DNA from: Thermogutta sp039793925
GTDB lineage: Bacteria > Planctomycetota > Planctomycetia > Pirellulales > Thermoguttaceae
Assembly: GCF_039793925.1 (NCBI RefSeq)
Contig: NZ_JBAMME010000376.1
Location: 1 to 64,000 of the forward strand
Direction: 5' to 3'
Length of the DNA stretch: 64,000 nt
The position numbers were made by a program, and so were the translations under genes. The notes under the pieces are model-generated. The model did not search any database and had not been told where the DNA came from. It worked only from the letters and a program-made list of their open reading frames with translations. This document shows, in pieces, positions 61,048-64,000 of the stretch (position 1 is the first letter of the stretch; every line of letters begins with the position of its first letter).

Positions 61048-64000
61048 ATGCAGTATGTTCGAACCTCAATATCGAACTCCCCGTGGCCATTCCTCAGAAT
61101 CACCATCAATAAAATCAGGATGCTCGCGCTGGTGTCGATGACCTTTGCGTCGACCGTAATGGTATGCATTCCAGCGACGCAGGCCGGTATCGGTGAGGAG
61201 CCATCCAGCCAGAGTGAGATTCAGGGGAGCATCACGCAGCAAGATCTGGAGCGGGATTATTTGCGGCAGGTGGAACTTCGTGAGTGGAGTGCCGCCACGC
61301 GGCGCGCAACAACCACGGCCGACGATGCGCGGGGCGCGTGTGACGGCATCAAGGACGGCAAATGGGGATTCCACACCGAACGAGAGCCCAGGCCCTGGTG
61401 GCAGGTTGATTTAGGAACTCAATATTGTGTGGAGTCCATCGTAGTGTATAACCGTTGCGACACCGTGGCCTCTCGCGCCGCGCGGTTGCAGGTGCTCATC
61501 TCCTCAGACGCTCGCCAGTGGACACAGGTCTATCAGCATGATGGGACCGTATTCTACGGTTTCACCGACGGCCGACCGCTACGCGTGATCCTCAATAAAT
61601 CCCCGGCAAGATTCGTAAGGGTGCAACTTCCCGATACAGAATATCTTCACCTCGACGAAGTGGAGGTCTATGCCGCAGATGGGGGTGAAGTTCGTAACGT
61701 TGCACTCTACAAGGCAGCGGATCAAAGCAGCCTGAGCATGTGGTCGAAATGGCATCCCGAGGGCGCACCGCAAGCCCGATGTTATCCTGTGCAGAAAGCT
61801 GTTGAGCGAGGTTTGGCCTTGGCAGAGGAACTCCTTCAGTTTTCCTCGATCGGTCCCGAAACAAGAGGCATTATTGCGCAAGAGGTGGAGAAACTACGTC
61901 AAGTCGCGGCGCAAGCTCGGAGCCCAGCCGCGGCGGATCAAAGTGTATCCCGAGAACTTTATTTGCAGGCCTGCCTGGCTTCTCGACGCATCGCGTTGTT
62001 AAATCCTCTCCTCAATTTTGAAAGTCTCGTCTTTGTCAAGCGCAAGCCGCCAGTGTTTCATCATATGTCGGATCAGCACTACGGCTGGTGGTGCCGACCA
62101 GACGGAGGACTGTACATTCTCGACGGGTGGAAAACCGATTCCCCGCGGCTGCGATGTCTGACAACCTCTCTCCCCTCTGGTTCGGTCATTCGTCCAGACG
62201 TCTCTTACGATGGTCAGCGTATTCTCTTTTCCTACGCTCGATATTACCCAGAATTACACAAGCACCCAAATAAGTTAGACAAAAACAATGTCCCCGAAGA
62301 TGCTTTTTATCACGTTTATGAAGTGAATATCGATGGGACAGGATTGCGTCGATTGACATACGGTAAATTTGATGATATTGATGCTCGCTACTTGCCGGAT
62401 GGTCGTATTGTTTTTCTATCCACGCGAAGGGGTATAACAACGCAAGTTCTACCAGATGCGCGACAAGTGGCAGTTACGTCGCCGCAGCCAGATTGCTATG
62501 TGCGGTGCGGAGGAGGGCCTGAGCGACCAGTAGCGATTTATACGCTCCATGTCATGAATGGTGACGGCACCGACATTCGGCCGATATCGGCTTTTGAAAG
62601 CTTTGAATGGCATCCCTGCGTTGATTTTTCTGGGAGAATTCTTTATGCGCGGTGGGATTATGTGGACCGGCATAATCAGCCATTTATGGGGTTGTGGTCT
62701 ACGCTGCCCGATGGCACTGGCGTTCAGGCAGTCTATGGAAACTTCACGTGGAACCCGCTGTCGGTATTTGAAGCCCGACCTGTGCCAGGGTCACACAAAA
62801 TCGTATTTACGGCCTCCGCCCATCATTCGATCACCGGGGGAAGTCTGGTTTTACTCGATCCTCGCCGCGGAACCGATGACGAAGCGCCTCTCACCCGCCT
62901 CACGCCGGAAGTGTGCTTTCCGGAGAGCGAAGGCTGGCCTGCCCATTATTACGCCAATCCGTATCCGCTGAGTGAGAAATTCTTTCTCGTTTCCTGGAGC
63001 GATAAGCCTGTCGCAGACCATGGGGGACAAATGGACGATGCCGGTCCGGGGCTTTATCTCTATGATGCCTTCGGTAATCTTCACCTCATTTACCGGGATC
63101 CCGAGATTGGCTGCGAGTGCCCTCTTCCTCTGGCTTCGCGTTCACGACCTCCTACCGTAGCTGGGGAATCACCGGCTTTTACCTCGCCCACAGCCACGTG
63201 CACGATCGTGGATGTTTACTCGGGAATGCCCAGGGTGGCACGCGGAACGGTGAAAAAACTCCGCATCGTGGGACTACCCGTCAAAACGCATCCCACCATG
63301 AATTACCCCGAACTGGGGTTGACTCACGAGGACCCTGGGAAGTTTGTGCTGGGGACAGTGCCGGTGGAATCAGACGGCTCGGCGTGTTTTCGCGTCCCGG
63401 CAGGAGTTTCCATTTTCTTCCAGGCACTCGATGAACGCGGGATGGCCCTCAGAACGATGCGCTCAGCCGTCTACTTCCAGCCCGGGCAGACCGCCAGTTG
63501 TATTGGATGCCACGAGTCGCGACAGATGGCGCCGCCGAACAGAGAGATCGCAGCGCTGAGAAAGGAGCCGCAGCCGATTCAACCAGGGCCCGTGGGGAGC
63601 TGGCCATTCGATTACAATGAACTCGTGCAGCCGGTTCTCGATCGCCATTGTGTGAATTGCCACAATCCTTCCGGGGAGGGTAGCAAATGGGACCTCACGT
63701 CGAACCATTCATGGGAGACGCTCGTGCGTTACGGCAAACCAAGTTTGGCAGACCTCGTACTCGAGGGTTACAGGCGGGGACGCTCTCTCCCGGGGGAAGG
63801 GTTGGCTGCGCGTGCCCCATTGGTTTCCCTGCTCACGAAAGGCCATTATCAGGTCGCCCTGGAAGCCGAGGATTGGGAACGCCTCATCACATGGATGGAT
63901 CTCTACGGCCAGAAGCGAGGATACTTTGATGACGCACAGTATCAAGAGCTGGTCAACCTCCGGGAGCAATGGAGAGGAGGGCTCGTCGGCATGGCCAATG
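61048..64000 (+). CDS. HzsA-related exported cytochrome with discoidin and beta-propeller domains (runs off the window end)
   Basis: At least 984 residues, open to the end of the window. The ATG at 61048 has GGCAGGAGG upstream and no stop codon occurs in this frame. After a signal (about 20-45, hydrophobic LALVSMTFASTVMVCIPA) comes an F5/8-type (discoidin) domain (WWQVDLGTQYCVESIVVYN...VRVQLPDTEYL, about 110-210), a coiled segment, a TolB/WD40-like propeller (YARYYPELHKH, LRRLTYGKFDD, ARYLPDGRIVFLS), and then a block resembling the middle domain of hydrazine synthase alpha subunit-related proteins (GTVPVESDGSACFRVPAG, AVYFQPGQTASCIGCHESR). Heme c sites are CIGCH (818-822) and CVNCH (868-872). 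Such proteins are widespread in planctomycetes, and most are not hydrazine synthase; the function is unknown. Confidence 0.85.
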   Translation, partial: MQYVRTSISNSPWPFLRITINKIRMLALVSMTFASTVMVCIPATQAGIGEEPSSQSEIQGSITQQDLERDYLRQVELREWSAATRRATTTADDARGACDGIKDGKWGFHTEREPRPWWQVDLGTQYCVESIVVYNRCDTVASRAARLQVLISSDARQWTQVYQHDGTVFYGFTDGRPLRVILNKSPARFVRVQLPDTEYLHLDEVEVYAADGGEVRNVALYKAADQSSLSMWSKWHPEGAPQARCYPVQKAVERGLALAEELLQFSSIGPETRGIIAQEVEKLRQVAAQARSPAAADQSVSRELYLQACLASRRIALLNPLLNFESLVFVKRKPPVFHHMSDQHYGWWCRPDGGLYILDGWKTDSPRLRCLTTSLPSGSVIRPDVSYDGQRILFSYARYYPELHKHPNKLDKNNVPEDAFYHVYEVNIDGTGLRRLTYGKFDDIDARYLPDGRIVFLSTRRGITTQVLPDARQVAVTSPQPDCYVRCGGGPERPVAIYTLHVMNGDGTDIRPISAFESFEWHPCVDFSGRILYARWDYVDRHNQPFMGLWSTLPDGTGVQAVYGNFTWNPLSVFEARPVPGSHKIVFTASAHHSITGGSLVLLDPRRGTDDEAPLTRLTPEVCFPESEGWPAHYYANPYPLSEKFFLVSWSDKPVADHGGQMDDAGPGLYLYDAFGNLHLIYRDPEIGCECPLPLASRSRPPTVAGESPAFTSPTATCTIVDVYSGMPRVARGTVKKLRIVGLPVKTHPTMNYPELGLTHEDPGKFVLGTVPVESDGSACFRVPAGVSIFFQALDERGMALRTMRSAVYFQPGQTASCIGCHESRQMAPPNREIAALRKEPQPIQPGPVGSWPFDYNELVQPVLDRHCVNCHNPSGEGSKWDLTSNHSWETLVRYGKPSLADLVLEGYRRGRSLPGEGLAARAPLVSLLTKGHYQVALEAEDWERLITWMDLYGQKRGYFDDAQYQELVNLREQWRGGLVGMAN

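Noticed and set aside
60828..61169. N-terminal extension of the small minus-strand gene
   Set aside because: It would overlap the HzsA-related gene's start region, and the ATG at 60827 has its own ribosome-binding site.
61048..64000. True hydrazine synthase alpha subunit
   Set aside because: Only a related domain is seen, the architecture differs, and no other hydrazine synthase subunit genes are present in the window.

Overview
The window reads as a continuous piece of a planctomycete chromosome, most like the Pirellulales/Thermogutta type. This is an inference from gene content: an ammonium transporter-PII-GlnD cluster, ExbB/ExbD genes beside large TPR proteins, TAT-exported Gfo/Idh/MocA oxidoreductases and sugar isomerases, FG-GAP/hydrolase fusions, and HzsA-related discoidin cytochromes. 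GC content is moderately high, genes lie on both strands in short operons, and no rRNA, tRNA, CRISPR array, prophage or insertion sequence was recognised. Ten N at 38387-38396 mark a scaffold gap inside glnD, so this is a draft assembly.

Layout. 1-8.6 kb: a heptosyltransferase-like GT9 enzyme, a multi-zinc-finger protein with a DksA/TraR finger, a degenerate enolase-superfamily protein, a cytochrome c'-like lipoprotein, a spermidine-synthase-like system split into membrane and methyltransferase genes, a D-lactate-type dehydrogenase and a GT2 glycosyltransferase. 8.6-18.2 kb: a large protein with a BshC-like motif, a TAT oxidoreductase, a GH5-like glycosidase, a hydroxyisobutyrate-dehydrogenase-type reductase, a membrane metallophosphoesterase and DUF423. 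18.7-22.7 kb: a ribosome hibernation factor, a PTPS-III-type pterin enzyme, an RlmI-type methyltransferase and an HD phosphohydrolase. 23-29.4 kb: an envelope operon of two exported TPR proteins, ExbB and two ExbD proteins. 29.5-34.4 kb: XerD, an unknown conserved protein, a transglutaminase-like lipoprotein and a cobalamin adenosyltransferase. 34.8-39.5 kb: amtB-glnK-glnD, the nitrogen-sensing set. 41.3-47.3 kb: citramalate synthase, valyl-tRNA synthetase and MutM behind a leader-peptide attenuator. 48.2-51.9 kb: a two-gene bd-like oxidase with a fused cytochrome c, preceded by a small membrane protein set and an orphan zinc-finger anti-sigma factor. 52.2-64 kb: polysaccharide and redox functions, namely an FG-GAP/hydrolase fusion, a beta-propeller di-heme cytochrome, GH16, GH2 and a truncated HzsA-related cytochrome.

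The strongest new observation is the cimA-valS leader at 41332-41560. It combines a promoter, a ribosome-binding site, a 30-codon leader peptide ending Ile-Ile-Gly-Ile-Ile-Ile-Gly-stop, a 7+4 bp antiterminator starting just after the stop codon, and a perfect 11-bp terminator. These are the parts of a classical translation-coupled attenuator. It appears to sense charged tRNA-Ile and to control the citramalate route to isoleucine together with valS.

Other notable items are a pair of 21-bp-spaced TTGCGCAA palindromes just upstream of a well-formed promoter for the GH2 gene, the CydA-like/cytochrome c fusion paired with a second CydA-like subunit, and the ExxHGH signature that marks the pterin enzyme as a probable dihydroneopterin aldolase bypass enzyme. 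All family assignments rest on motifs read by eye; no database search was run.
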